In this document: positions 20,701 through 32,309 of the stretch, piece by piece | How the letters are laid out: each line of letters starts with the position of its first letter | Numbering within the stretch: the stretch's first letter is position 1 | DNA from: Pterobdella sp. o SKG-2022 | Lineage: Eukaryota; Annelida; Clitellata; Hirudinida; Piscicolidae | Length of the DNA stretch: 64,000 nucleotides | NCBI GenBank assembly: GCA_964035795.1 | Contig: OZ038321.1 | Coordinates: 24,671,986-24,735,985, forward strand | Direction: 5' to 3' | Made by a program: the position numbers and the translations under genes | The notes under the pieces: model-generated | Database searches by the model: none | The model's input: only the letters and a program-made list of their open reading frames with translations | What the model was told of the DNA's origin: nothing

Positions 20701-23700
20701 TCACGGAGGCAGATGGCTTAGTGAAGGAAGTGAGTTTGATGTCGTAGATTTCGTATCTCAAAACTTTTTTTCCAGAAACATCAGGAAACTTCATATTGGG
20801 AATCTTCTCAGACATGATATCAACGGCTTTTTTGGCAGCGTAGTTGAGGCCCGATTTGTTGATGGCAACTTGGACACCTGGGTTTGCTGCATAACAAATG
20901 CATGCCAAAGTGATGACTAAAAAGAGAAACTTTATCATTTTACCGAGAGTTTGTTCAGTTGTAGAAAACATGAAAACTCACAACCGCCTTTTTCCTTATA
21001 TACCCTATCAGTCTTCATTTTTCTATTAATACTATATTTTTATTATTCTCTTTGACATGTTATCGGAAGTTCTTTAAATGACAATGTCTATTCTTCTGCT
21101 GTGAACTTTGTTTGCTATACTCACTCTGCTATTATTTGGTATTCTTTAATGAAAACATTTGTGTTTTGAAAACTATAAATAGCACACGGTTGACTTTAAT
21201 AAATGTGACTTCCGACAAAAAATCGACCAAACACACGACATTTTAGGTCACCATTCTAATTTGAATATATATTTATAACATTTAATGACTTAATAGATAG
21301 CTTCTATGGCCCATAAAATGTCCGCCACACAAATGTTATTTCCGAAATTGATAGTATTCAGACAGAGCTCAGCACATTACATAGCAATGTCTTAGACTTT
21401 TTAAAGTCTGAGGAACCCTCGGTTCCCAAAAAAAGAAGGCGAAAACCGAAGACGACTACATCTCAAGCTTGAACAACCTGCTTATCTTTTTGATCTTTTG
21501 TCAATCAGACACACACGTCAACCACTCAGGTCCTTGCACTCTGGTCTCCAGCTTCATCAACTTGTTTCTTCAGGCTTGTTTACTAGTCGCTCTTTTTCTC
21601 ACCAGGCTCCACTTCTGTGGAATTCACTTACTTCTAACTTGCACTCATCGCCTTCTCTCATGAACTTTCGCAAACTTTTGAAAACTCAAACCATAAACAT
21701 TCCCAGTCATAACCTCTTACAAACCTTGAGCGCCTCTGAAGCAATCTTGAATTGATAACTGTGCGCTATAAAAATCTTAATAATATTATTAATAATAATT
21801 ATAACAACATTGTTTTTAAACTAATATTTAATAGAAAAAGTTCATTCAATTTATCTATGTTTTGATCTTGAAACTCCTTGGGTTAAACATCACTATAACT
21901 AAACTTTAAAAACATCAATTGAGGATTCATACATTTATTTAAAAGAAAAGCTATAATTTTCGATAAGTATAACCTTATCAATTGATGTTTTTAAAGTTTA
22001 ATTGCTATACAAAACGTACATAAGATCACTATAATATACTTCGTAGATTATTATTATTATGTTTTTTGAAGCATTAATAAGTCGGCGGCTTAAATAACAT
22101 TTTATTTTAGTTTCATAAAATTTTTCAGTTAATTTATCTAAAATGGCAAATATTTAAACTTAATTTCTGTTAAATTCATGTTTTTTTAAAGGCATATAAT
22201 GATAGTTTGATATGGTGGTTTGAGGTTTGATTAAGTAGCCGTACAAAAGTGCCCAGTTAATGATGTAACCAGATTTTTTTCTTATATTTGTACCTCCACT
22301 TGATAATGTAAGTTCATCTTGCTACGGAGGGGCAATAAATAAATAAAATCATATAAGCTTGATTTATTTAAAATAGTAAATAACTGAATAAAGCTCCAGA
22401 GATTGGATGATGTTGTGGAGATAAAAGAGGACTATGATGAGGAGGAAGATCGGCAATGGAAAAGTAGGTGTTTAATGTTATCAAACGGAAGTTAATGTTT
22501 TTATATTTAAATATAACTTTTATTAATCATCATGGTGTGGATGGATAAAAACGTTTGAACTTTTCAGTTTTATTTTCTTTTTGGACTGCTTGACTAGTTG
22601 GATGCAGTTTTTTTTCCGAGCACCCTAGTCCTGTTGGGTCCTCCTCATGTCCCCATCAAGACCGTCCAGTGGTCGAAAAGCTCAGTCGCTCTCACGGGTC
22701 GGTCCACAGACTCTCGGGACCTAGTTGGATGCAGTTATGTTCTGAACATGACAAAAACGATGATAATGATGTTGATTTTGTTTTTTTCATTATTTTATGT
22801 ATCACGCATAAAAGTTTGGTCTTTTATTTTGCTCCTATAATTCATGCGTTTTTTTTTTTTGTCTTTTTCAAGTCACGTGATTTTGACATTAATAATAGTA
22901 ATAATAATTTAAAAATCTTTATTGTTATTATTTTATTCGCAGAGAAGAGATCGGCTTTGAGAGCTGCACAAAGCAAAGAAAAACAGGAAAGCATTATTAA
23001 CGCCAATCTTAAACCAGATTCAAATGTTGGAAAAAATACACAAAGCCACGAAGAAGATCGTACGACGAATAATATAATAAATAAACACGAATGTGTAAAA
23101 TCAGAACAGAATATCGATATAAGCTCTAAAGAAAATAATGAAGATATTTTGAAGTTTGGTAAATGTCAGTTTTTTGAAAATGAAGATGATGAAGACGACG
23201 ATGAAGATAAGGAAAATAGTGACGAGAGTAAAGAAAATAAAGTTTGGAAACTCATAAATGAGTTATCTAAGTTGGAAACTACTTATAATAACTCAATTGA
23301 AACAACTGATAATCCTATTGAAACTTCCAGCTGTAAAGACAACAATGACGTTGTGCAAGAATTTATATCAAAAAGTGGGGATGATTTACTTACAAAATCT
23401 ATTGTGGTGACAAGTGATGGGGAGGAAGAAGATGTTTCAGATGAAAACGATGGAGAGCTTCGTAGCACCGTTCATTTCAGGCATTCCAATGCAGAGCCTT
23501 ACAAATACTCAAAGTTTTCGACTTCACTGCAATCTCCTGCTGATTTATATTTCTCTTATAAGAACTGCATCAAAAAACCGTTAAAGAAAAAAGTGGTTAG
23601 TTTCTGCTGTTGAATTACTTTATTAAGCTTTTAAGGTTGTTAAAAGTTTTAGCTTTTTTTTACTTCAAAAGAAAACGGTCTATAAAAAAAATTGTGTTAA

Positions 23701-24073
23701 ATGGTTTTATAGATGACTTATCTCTGAAATAGTATATTTTTATGTAATATGTACAAAAATTTAACTTCAAAATATATGTACTTCGGTTTTTTATGCTTTC
23801 AACTATGAATTATAATTTGGCTTTAAAGCTAGTGTTTTAAATGAAATATAAAAAATTAATTTATTTCAGTCTTTCAGTGATTCTGTTTCATATTCGGAAA
23901 CGAAGAAAGAAAATATAATAGAAACAACAGACACACAATCATCGTCCAGCTACCACACTGTTCAACAAACAACGTCATCCTATCCAATATCCAAACCAAT
24001 AGACAGTGATAAAACAGATAAAAAAATTTCTCGTTTTAAACAAGAAAGATTAAAATTGAAAAGGAATATATGA
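17753..24073 (+). CDS. URI1: Unconventional prefoldin RPB5 interactor (URI1)
   Basis: URI is an alpha-class prefoldin that binds RPB5 and works with the R2TP/prefoldin-like complex in RNA polymerase assembly and TOR signalling. Seven exons: 17753-17838, 17916-17994, 18383-18518, 18775-18857, 22394-22463, 22943-23595, 23870-24073, giving 436 aa. The prefoldin domain shows LPDKLSYDIM-VPFGKKAFMPG and LLGDNWFAK (about residues 46-86), then a second coiled coil. An acidic tract (EDDEDDDEDKEN) precedes SPADLYFSYK, equivalent to the human TPADIY box. KKKVSFSD spans the last splice junction (residues 366-372) and fits an RVxF PP1-docking motif; human URI binds PP1-gamma. The C-terminus KISRFKQERLK matches the human VSKFKAARL end. 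A candidate AATAAA lies at 24175-24180. The 3.5-kb fourth intron contains a BPI-like gene. Confidence 0.92.
19010..19160 (+). mobile_element. Remnant of LINE reverse transcriptase in URI1 intron
   Basis: Residual catalytic region reading LL-stop-ADDLVIV, then WMCKTFQSKEIEKN and LKFLVSGHQG in a shifted frame. It corresponds to the YADDLV...KTK-LVSG region of RTE-like elements. Heavily decayed. Confidence 0.6.
19631..20938 (-). CDS. BPI/LBP/CETP family (BPI-fold) secreted protein, intronless, nested in URI1
   Basis: Predicted secreted lipid-binding protein of the bactericidal permeability-increasing / LPS-binding family, which bind bacterial lipopolysaccharide or other lipids in a boomerang-shaped pair of BPI domains. 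The reading frame is 446 codons from an ATG at 20971, but the second ATG (20936-20938) starts an ideal signal peptide, MIKFLFLVITLACICYA. A TATA box (20994-21002) would place transcription start near 20970, too close for the first ATG, so I use the second (435 aa). After cleavage come NPGVQVAINKSGLNYA, as in the family, and two cysteines 40 residues apart (GCSANFQ and LVCSKL), the spacing of the conserved BPI disulfide. A second BPI domain follows. No intron is needed. It is antisense within the fourth URI1 intron. Candidate AATAAA signals lie at 19463-19478. The ligand is unknown. Confidence 0.88.
   Translation of the reverse strand: MIKFLFLVITLACICYAANPGVQVAINKSGLNYAAKKAVDIMSEKIPNMKFPDVSGKKVLRYEIYDIKLTSFTKPSASVTTSPNTGLTINLNGGAATVSGRWGIKMLFGWRRGDISASSGNMNLQLKVDITEKNGRPKLVAKGCSANFQKFNIKIKGGILGWLLNIIAILFNNKIRKNVENLVCSKLQQVVNVDANNELSTLNLIAPINKHIKLDYHLTGAPQFYNTHMTSSHKGKFLVDPQSVFNPSQMAFTMGKMVSTSISQDTFNSLGRVLHSKNLLKYDFSFDNNFLGNVFKGPSKIDTSISSISPPTVDIQSSKMEVEGSFNVEFSSNRLLLKLKVTAKAKAYLKIQGKRLKGRLSNLQLNVDLLQNNLGVLLSSSLINSYAQKVLPFILLPINQKLNQGLPLPKTQHVSFSAYTLKLASKQVRLAFNVS
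20994..21002 (-). promoter_or_regulatory. TATA box of the BPI-like gene
   Basis: TATATAAGG on the minus strand, about 56 bp before the preferred ATG and 23 bp before the alternative one. Because transcription usually starts about 30 bp downstream, it favours the downstream ATG. Confidence 0.6.
21470..21757 (+). mobile_element. LINE 3'-end fragment (CR1/L2-like RT C-terminus)
   Basis: Reads LHQLVSSGLFTSRSFSHQAP, LLWNSL and SSPSLMNFRKLLKTQ, the typical C-terminal end of CR1/L2/Jockey-type polymerases. Only this terminal piece is present, inside the fourth URI1 intron, upstream of the nested BPI-like gene. Confidence 0.75.
21902..22002. repeat. Family B palindromic element in URI1 intron
   Basis: Outer arms AACTTTAAAAACATCAATTG / CAATTGATGTTTTTAAAGTT enclose the family B core AGCTATAATTTTCGATAAGT. 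The outer arms differ from those of other copies. Confidence 0.75.
22287..22330 (+). repeat. Family A repeat copy (partial)
   Basis: GTACCTCCACTTGATAATGT then AAGTTCATCTTGCTACG. One half of the family A element, just before URI1 exon 5. Confidence 0.65.
22594..22736 (-). mobile_element. Short GC-rich retroposed insert with 16-bp target-site duplication and A tail
   Basis: The direct repeat CTAGTTGGATGCAGTT occurs at 22594-22609 and 22721-22736. Between them lie about 111 bp that are far richer in G and C than the surroundings. On the minus strand the insert begins GTCCCGAGAGTC and ends GGTGCTCGG followed by A residues. Target duplication plus an A-rich 3' end indicates target-primed reverse transcription. 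The source RNA is not identified; a SINE or a LINE 3' end are both possible. Confidence 0.75.
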
Positions 24074-24492
24074 TTGATTTTTTAATTATGATATGTTACG
24101 AAATGTTGATCAAAGATATCCTTCATGAATCAGGTCATACCTCGTCCATGTTCTGGAACATTACTATTTGTTTAAATAAAATATGAAAATTGTATTTAAT
24201 GACTTGGCTAATTTTACAATTGTTATTTATTAAAACAAGATTAAAATATATAAAGTTCAACAACTAATCGTTATACAGGAAGTGTTTTACAATTAGCAAT
24301 TAATGTGCGTCCTTTGCAGTCGTATTAGCTTGATAACAAAATGATGCGTTAAATAATGATGAATCATCTAGTAATCATTAAAATGCTGAAACCTTCAGTA
24401 ATATGTACAATTGATAAAATATATGGAAAATGATGATTGCTTAGTTTATTGATTTTTGTCACAAACTAATAGGAAAATCTAACATGTAAAAC
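24074..24492. other. Tail-to-tail spacer, URI1 / WDR11
   Basis: Candidate poly(A) signals for the two genes are only about 45 bp apart: AATAAA at 24175-24180 (+) and AATAAA at 24226-24231 (-). Their transcripts may overlap by a few tens of bases. Confidence 0.55.
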
Positions 24493-27400
24493 TTAATGTT
24501 TTTTTATTTCAGACTTCTTTGTCAGTTTATTAATTTCATTTAGCATATCAGCGCCTTTCGAGCCGGCGAACTGGCAGAAATAGGAGCATGCAGGAATCAT
24601 TCCATAATTTAGAAGCATTCTAGAATATTCTAGAAAGACATCTTCTTTCAAGCCTTCAATAAGTGCATCTGCGTCATTGCTTCTATTCTCTTCTGCATCG
24701 CAATTCTTTTTGATGTCGATGCGAAGTTGTTGGCAAGCCTGTATGAGAAGGGCGGCCCTATCGTTGCATCGCAGAGAGTGCAACAGCTCAATCACCTTTC
24801 TGAACTCTCCCAGTGATAACAATATCAATATTGCTTTGTCTTTTTGATCAACCTTGAAAATTTGAATTGTATTCATTAAAATTTTTCAGCATAAAATTTT
24901 TTTTTATTTTATGAATATAATTTTCAAAGCTATAATTCATTAAATAACACTCTTAAAAAACTAATATAATAGAAACAAACACTAAGGTTTATTGAGAAAA
25001 TTAATACACGAAGCTTTTCGTAAGAGTATCTTACATTATCTAGTGTGTAGTCTGTATCAAGATAATGTGAGATACTCTTACGAAAAGCTTCGTGTATTAA
25101 GTTTCTCAATAAACCTTAGTGTTTGTTTCTATTATATTGATTTCCGGCTATTTACGTCAAAAAACTATTAGTGATATCAAATTTAATTATATAACTATTG
25201 AAATGAAATAACATGAAAAATTTAAAGTCATCTTATTTAAAACTTCTCACTGTTTGTCTATGAACAACATCATAAAATGATTGCTCCATTAAATGTCTCT
25301 ATATAACCTACTGCTGATAAAAATTCACGTACGTAAAATTTCTAAGAAAAATTAATTTTTCTTAAAATATATGTTTTAGAGAAAAAATAAATGAATTTTT
25401 TATTCATATAAACATATAAAACATGAAAAAAATCACCTGAGCAGAAGAGAGGTGGTCAGCCCAGCGTTTGAGGATACTGTGGCAGTCACTGCCGTCGAGG
25501 GATACCTTTGAAAGCCACGCAGCATTAGTCCACAACTTATAGGTCTGCATGTACCTGCAGGCATCGATACTCTTGTCAATCATGCACAACAGTTGCACAC
25601 CTTCGGTTAGTTGGCCGTTGGCGATGAGGTTGGTGGCGACCAGTTTGATGGTGCTCTGGGAGGCGCCTGAAGAACGTACACTGGCTGCCAGACAAGCTTT
25701 TAAGGAGTCAGAATAGAAATGTGGAGATGTTGGTTCGGTTTCTAAAAGAATTTGAACAGCTCTGTCTGTTTGTTTGAGATATAGTAAGTTTTCGGCACAT
25801 TTCCTGCTCTGTTCATTACTGTATCTTCGTGTTTCATGTACCCGTATTTTGCGTAACTCTCTCTTTCTAAACTCTTCGTTGTCACACAAAATATCATAAC
25901 AGCTCTCCAAGGGTTCTAGAGGTTTTTTGACTTTTCGTTTTACGTATTTTTCTGAATGAACTTTCAAATAATATAAAGCGACAGTCCAAAACTTCATTTC
26001 AGATTCATCACCATACAAGCATGCTGTAATGAGACATCGTTCAGCCACGCCACATTTACATTTCTGCAGCATTTCTTTAAAATCAGGATCTATAAGATAC
26101 AACAGATCAGTTATTGCTTGTGAAATTCCTTCCGACTCCAAAGGCCCGAAATCATCAGGCTCCAATTGATACGAGTTACGCCATGGTTGGTGTTGCAAAA
26201 ACGTTTTGAGAACAAATCCGGTTTTAGGAGATAGAGAGTGTGGTAGAAAGAAAAGTTCTTGTAATTGGGAATCTTCCATGGATGAAGTACAGACAGTGAG
26301 GTCGAGATCACTCACTCTAATGGTACCATCAACACACGTATAAACAGGTCTATCGGAAGCTGCCCAATCGATGTTTGTCACCAACGCCACGTCCCTTGGA
26401 CACCTCACCATAGAAATTCTTTCAATCTCTTTCACATCCCACACTTCACAGCCATCTGAAAACAACAATAATATCTTCATGTTTCCTTTCCCAGGCGCAA
26501 ATTTGACTTTTTTTATCATTCCTCTGCCAGTAGGAACTGTTCTGCTTTCTTTAGCTTTCAAATCCCATATGTTCATATTCCCTTCAACATCAGTCAAAAC
26601 CAATGTTTCCGATTTCCAAGCAATTCCCAATATATTCGACATAGAAGCATCTGACGGTATTTTGGAACGTTCCTTCACTACGTTGCCTTCCACGATGTAG
26701 TGGTAAAGCACTCCATTGGAGTTTGTGAAAACAAAATGTTCTCTGCTGTTTGAAGTGATGTCGTCATCATTGGGTGAAGTGATGCTCTCTCCAGAAGTAG
26801 CTGTAGGAGTGTAAGCTAGTGAGCTTGAATCTCCAGTCTCTTTGTCGTTTGTCATATCGTAAGTTTTCTTCTTGAGACGTTTCATATTGAGTGATGGGGA
26901 CCATTCAAGGGCCGTGATGAGAGGGAAGTTCTTGGGCATCTGGCGCAAAAGTGTCAGTGTTTTTGCATCCCACACTTCTAGAGGTCTATCTTTGATGAGA
27001 AGACAAAAATACTGTTTTAAATATGATACTTTAATCATTTCGATTGGAGTTTCTTCTTCTACGTTATTTGTCCTGACAGCTGTTATTGTTCCTGAATTAA
27101 TATCAGTCAACATCATCTCATTCTTCACTGTATTTCCAGCGACGGGAGTTTGGTAGGCAAATGAAAGGATCAAGTTGAGACTTAGCCATTCTATGCCTTT
27201 GACCGGGTATGAGTGAACATTGAATTCCTTGCATAACTGTCCCCCTGACAGGTTGAAAAGAAGAATTGTGCCTGAATTGGAGCCAACAGCAAGCAAAGGT
27301 TGGTAGAAATGGTAGTTTTTAGTTGTTAATGGGGGACACATTCTGATTTGGACTGGAGTCTCTGGAAGAGCAGGTGAAAACCCAACAAGAAGAAACTTTA

Positions 27401-28870
27401 AGTTTGGAGATGTTTTAAGTAGACTATTAAGATTGAATTTTTGTTTGAGGTATGAATAATGAGAAAATTCACTATGCGAAAAACCACTTTTCTGTATCTT
27501 CCAAACAAGTAATTTCCCAGTGCTCATCACCAAACTGACATATTTCTCAGTGACAGGACAACTAGAGAAGGAAACCACTCTGCTATGTTTAGTTAGCCTC
27601 AAACTATCAGATTGGCATATATGTTCATAATCAGTATTAAATTGAAAATTATTATTAGAGTTGAATTGTTCATCATGCAGAGACATGGAAGCTGTGTGGT
27701 GTAGTTCCTTGTGGTCCTGCAACTTTTTGGATCTCAGAGATATGCTACCATTCTCATGCAGACATATGATGGCATCCACAAATCTCGTGGGAATGATTTT
27801 TTGAAAAGAAGAACCATTTTTGTCTGCAGATATAGATTCAATTATTTGGTTAACTTTCAGATCTAAAATTAGAATTTCTCTGGAATATAATAAAATGATA
27901 TGGTTTTTTCTGGATTGATGAAACTCAAGTTGAAGGCATAAACTTTCATTTCTCATTTGTGATTGTAGTGATGAAGAAGATGATGGTGTTGGTGCAGTAG
28001 ACTGAGTTCCTTCAGGTTCTGTTGCAAAGTTCTTCTTGTTACTTTCTCCTATTAATATTCCATTCATCCAGCGAAGTGATTTTGAAAGTTTTTTATCTAT
28101 ATTCATTCTGTCCAAGCTTGTTGAAGAAGGAATCTGAAAAAAAATAATTGTTTCAACTAATCACATTTCAAAAAAACTTTTATATTACTTGTGATGGACC
28201 AGTAATGAAAAACTTTTTGCCATTTCCAGTTGGTGGCTGAGCTGCTGTAAAATCATTAACAAATACAACATAATCTTGTCCTAGAAAAGCTATTTTGGTT
28301 TGGTCGAAAGGATCAAAAGAAAATGAATAGAACAAGTCTTCATAATTTTTTTTCCACAGCTTGCTACCATTTTCAGTGTTCCAAAGCACCAAATAATGGG
28401 GAGGATGAATAGCCAGTAAAAGATCTTTGGAAACTTCTTGCTCTCCAATCCACTTCATATCACCAACAGGTTTGGTTCCTTCAAAACAATCTGCACCAAC
28501 TTTTCCAAGTGCAACATCCCAAATATATATGTGTCCATTGAAGTCAGCAGCTGCAAGTCTTAAACAATACGGACTGGCTAGATTGTGTCTATAATTTTCA
28601 CGAGCCCATCTCACCTAAGTATATATGAGTTTGTAATTATTTTGGAATATTTTCATTTATTATAAATAAAATGATCCAAAATTTTACCTTCACAATATAG
28701 CCTGCATGACAATCCAAAACTTGAACAATTTGTACAGTGTTGGGGTCCAAAATAACCACGACATTTTGACAACCATATGCAATTAAGCCTTGCCAACCCC
28801 AGTCACAACAATTTTTATTGTGGTTATTCAAAACTCCCGGAAGAGTTTTGGGCATGATCTTCATTGCCAT
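24493..28870 (-). CDS. WDR11: WD repeat-containing protein 11
   Basis: WDR11 is a large twin beta-propeller protein that, with FAM91A1, tethers AP-1 vesicles at the trans-Golgi, and is also linked to ciliary Hedgehog signalling. Four exons: 28688-28870, 28189-28614, 25437-28133 (899 codons in one exon) and 24493-24852. All junctions are phase 0. The product is 1221 aa, against 1224 in human. Recognisable blocks are NHNKNCCDWGWQGLIAYGC, RWARENYRHNLASPYCLRL, IHPPHYLVLWNTENGSKLWK, IRMCPPLTTKN, ALEWSPSLNMK, REHFVF, FAPGKGN and QSTIKLVATNLIANG, followed by an alpha-helical C-terminus. The N-terminus has a Met-rich MAMKIMPKTLPG in place of the slightly longer human start. A long palindromic element sits in the last intron. 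Confidence 0.96.
24963..25138. repeat. Family A palindromic element, 176 bp, nearly perfect
   Basis: AATATAATAGAAACAAACAC at the left end is mirrored exactly at the right end. The inner arms carry ACACGAAGCTTTTCGTAAGA and its complement. It lies in the last WDR11 intron, so the pre-mRNA could form a hairpin of about 75 bp. Confidence 0.9.
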
Positions 28871-29749
28871 TTTAATGGATTCTTCTTGAAAATAAAAAAA
28901 ACTTATTTTAAGTTTTGTTTAATTATGTTTAAAAAAATATAAACTCCTAAGTTTTTAATTAAATCAACGAAATAAAAGTGAGAATAACAATTCGCCTTGA
29001 ATAATTAAATGTGCACCAAAGTTAAATTCTAATTTATATTTGAAGTATTTTTTAAACATTTTCATGAAAACATTCAGTATAAAATAAAATTTAAATTTAG
29101 AATTCTTTATATAAACAAAACCTAGTGACTACATAATAACAATCATATGATAGTAACCATCTTCCACATAATACATCATTATAGAAAAACAATTAGTAAA
29201 TTACACATTAAGTTTTTCAAAATAATAAGGCAGTTAGTCAGTTTATTTACTCACTCTACACAGACGAGCCATATTCAACTATATACAAATTGATAACACC
29301 AGTATTTTTCATTCTCTCAATCTATTCATGTAGTTACAATGCTACCATTCATTAGTTACCTAATGATGATATAGAATATATCGAAAAGCTTTGTCAAAAA
29401 AAATCAAAATATTGTCGCATTTTTGGTTCACAATGCTACCAAACTTTTTGAAATATTTATTATAAGTGCTCAGCTAACTATTTGTTATGTCATGAAGATA
29501 AGTCTATCTAATGTTAATATTAAAAAAGTATTTTTATGAATAGGTTGACAGTCTTTCTTCTAAAACTTAACTTTTACAAAAGTTTGTTTTAATTTTGTAT
29601 CCATGCAGAATATATTTGAAGTATATATTATTTTTGGGTCTTTTCTATCAGAAATAATTGACTATATTGGTTGTTTTTGAAAACACAAAAACATTTTTTT
29701 ATTGTTTAAAATGAAGATATTTTATTGGAAAATCAACAAACACACGGGT

Positions 29750-29950
29750 GAGTCTGATCGAACGAAGCGTTTATCTTTTTGCTGTGTTGTGATTGGTTGC
29801 TGAAAATTTCTAAAATTTGTGAAAAACAAAAAATTGACCTTTAATAATTGTTTTTCTTCAAAATTTGCGAAAAAAATTCTAAAATTTAAGCAACCAATCA
29901 AAAGACAGTAAAATATTAACCTTCGTTTCGTTACTCCCTCACGTTGCAAA
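29750..29950. repeat. Imperfect palindromic element
   Basis: Left arm TGTGATTGGTTGCT pairs with right arm AGCAACCAATCAAA. The outer ends GAACGAAGCG / CTTCGTTTCG are also complementary. Confidence 0.65.
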
Positions 29951-31119
29951 ACTTCCATGTTTGAAAGTTTGGTTTGCAAAACCAATTTTTCATGAAAGTT
30001 CAACCTCATGAGACACATGAGGTTGAAACAAAAGAATCCATCATCTGAGCGTACTAAAAAAAAATTGAAACCCAGGAAATATTTTTTGGTTTTCTAGATT
30101 TAAATGTTTTCATATTTATAATATGTTTATTCATACTAACTATAAAAATTGATGGATTTCAGCGTTTGAGGGATGGAAGAATAGCGTGGAGAATGAAACA
30201 ATATTCTAGCGATGTCTGAAAATTTACATGTTTTAAAACACCAACTTTCAAATTAAATGCGAACTCAGTGTTAGATTATATATAGTGCATTAATTAAGTT
30301 CAATGAACTATCAGATTATCGTATTTCTCATCATTGTTGTCGTTTTGAGTTAGTTTCCATGCTAGAGTGGGTCGGACGAGGTCACATAATGGCTCTTCCC
30401 ACATTCTTCGGTCTTGGGTAAATTCAAGTCTGAATTTCAGTTTTTCAAGTGTTGAGATATTTTCGAGTATATGCGATGTTGTTCAAAGCTAAGTAAGCAC
30501 GCGAGTAGTGAGCTAATAGTGGAGGAAGATCAAATGTTAAATGAGGTTTTAAAGTCCGTGAAGGAAAAATGAGAAGTAAAACCGTAGGCGCTTCAAAGGT
30601 AATTTTTGTGTGCAATCAATGTATCCAACAAGTGTGACAAAGAATAAAAAAGATGTAAAGTAATATTAAGTTGATGAAAATTTCACATATTCAGTAACTC
30701 GATTGTTTTTGTTCAGAATATGATGCTGTAAAGTAGTAGAAAAAGAAAGCAAGACATTAAGTTTGAAATATTTCTTTCTTCAATAATTGTTGGAATATTA
30801 TGGAAAATTTATCAATACAACTATTTTTTTGAATATACTATATTTTTTAAAAATAAACTACTAAATACAGTTGTGCACTACAGCTCAAGTAGTAAATTTC
30901 AAGTCGTCAGAACTCACCTATTCTTCAACTGCATTAAACTCAACACATAAACTGAATCCCTGAATTGATGTACCAATCACATGATACGCCTAGTATAGCC
31001 AGTTAATTTGATTTTTTCGTATTAAGCTAAGGGTAAGTCTTCACAGTAAAAAATTTGGGAAGATAACCCTTAAATCGCATGCGCGTAAAAATTTGCAAGA
31101 AACACAAAAGTATAAAAAA

Positions 31120-31212
31120 ATGTCTCTCGAAGATGAGATTGTTGAAAATGAAGTTAGTGAGAAAAAGGTTGTTGAAGATGAGGCTGAAAATTTTGATGTT
31201 TCTGACTCATGA
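31120..31212 (+). CDS. Possible small acidic ORF (30 aa)
   Basis: Starts MSLEDEIVENEV and continues with alternating Glu/Asp and Val/Lys. The composition looks coding, unlike the flanking AT-rich DNA, but no family is recognised and chance is not excluded. It could also be a first exon, with GTTTCT as a possible donor. Confidence 0.2.
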   Translation: MSLEDEIVENEVSEKKVVEDEAENFDVSDS

Positions 31213-32135
31213 GATTGAACTTACAAGAAAAAATTTTTTTCAAACCGTTCAGTTAAACTAAAATTCTGTTTTTATGCTTATTATGGCTGGACATTTTATG
31301 AATTGAAATATTTTTAAGAATGAGGACTTTTATTAAACAACCAATCACAATTAAGTGGCTAATTTTACGGTGGAGCCGCTCGCTTAAGCTAATAGTCACT
31401 CAAAATGATTGAAGTGTGACTTTTATTAACTAGATAAACATTTATTGAGTTTTCATCTCACTTGAATGTTTTTAGGAAAAATTAGGGAATATAAACTGCC
31501 TGTAAGTTTTTGACACGAATTTCATTTTAAACCATTGGATCTATATTATTTTCGACCTTAATGCATTGTAAAACCAAGAAATATTTATTAAATTTTATCC
31601 ATGAGTTTTCAATATATTGAAGCCACAAATGAATTTAGTTATGAAGTTTATCTCCAACAGACAATAAACTAAAATTCTACTAGTGATGCAAAGCTGACTA
31701 GTCTACACAGAACAATTACATTGAAATATATTAATGAAGCAAATGATACTATGAAGCATGAAAAAAGTAATCTGACTTGAAAATACATTTTTGTAATGGT
31801 TACTAGTTATCAGAATCTCAAATCAGCACTGTTGTTATGAGAGATTCCCATTGAGCAACAGTCATCATTTGACTAGTAACTTATATGATAAAGAACCTTT
31901 CAGAATATAAGTGCATTCATTATTATTCATAACCCAATGCTCTGAACTAAGGGGTTTTCATCATTGGTCCTTGAAAATTTAGAAGCTTTAGAATGAAGCC
32001 TTTTAGACCTTACAATACTAAATGGCTAGCTTCAGAATGTCTTTGACATCATTCTTAATCAAGAGTAGCAAATATAATTATAAACATCACAAGCCGGCAT
32101 TTCATCCTATACTTCAATAATATCTCTATCAGAAG

Positions 32136-32309
32136 ATGGGCAGGTTAGCATCAAAATTTTCAGCGACTCTAGTCCGAAACTGCCACAATTCATCACAGAA
32201 ACGGTTTTCAAATAAATTTAGTTTGGATGACTATCAGACAAATGCCTCAAGTTCTCCACGATACGAAAACTGGACAGAAATTATCGGCAAAAAACTCGCC
32301 TCAAACTAA
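32136..32309 (+). CDS. Possible small ORF (57 aa), unrecognised
   Basis: Begins MGRLASKFSATLVRNC and ends WTEIIGKKLASN before TAA. Codon composition is richer in G and C than the surroundings. The glycine after Met would allow N-myristoylation, which is inference only. Another frame stays open downstream to 32442, which hints at a decayed or frameshifted longer gene. No homologue is recognised. Confidence 0.25.
   Translation: MGRLASKFSATLVRNCHNSSQKRFSNKFSLDDYQTNASSSPRYENWTEIIGKKLASN

Noticed and set aside
19902..20747. Plus-strand ORFs of 97 and 148 codons
   Set aside because: Opposite-strand shadows of the BPI-like gene, without recognisable features.
29722..30018. 98-codon minus-strand ORF
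   Set aside because: It lies across an imperfect palindromic repeat and has no domain-like pattern.
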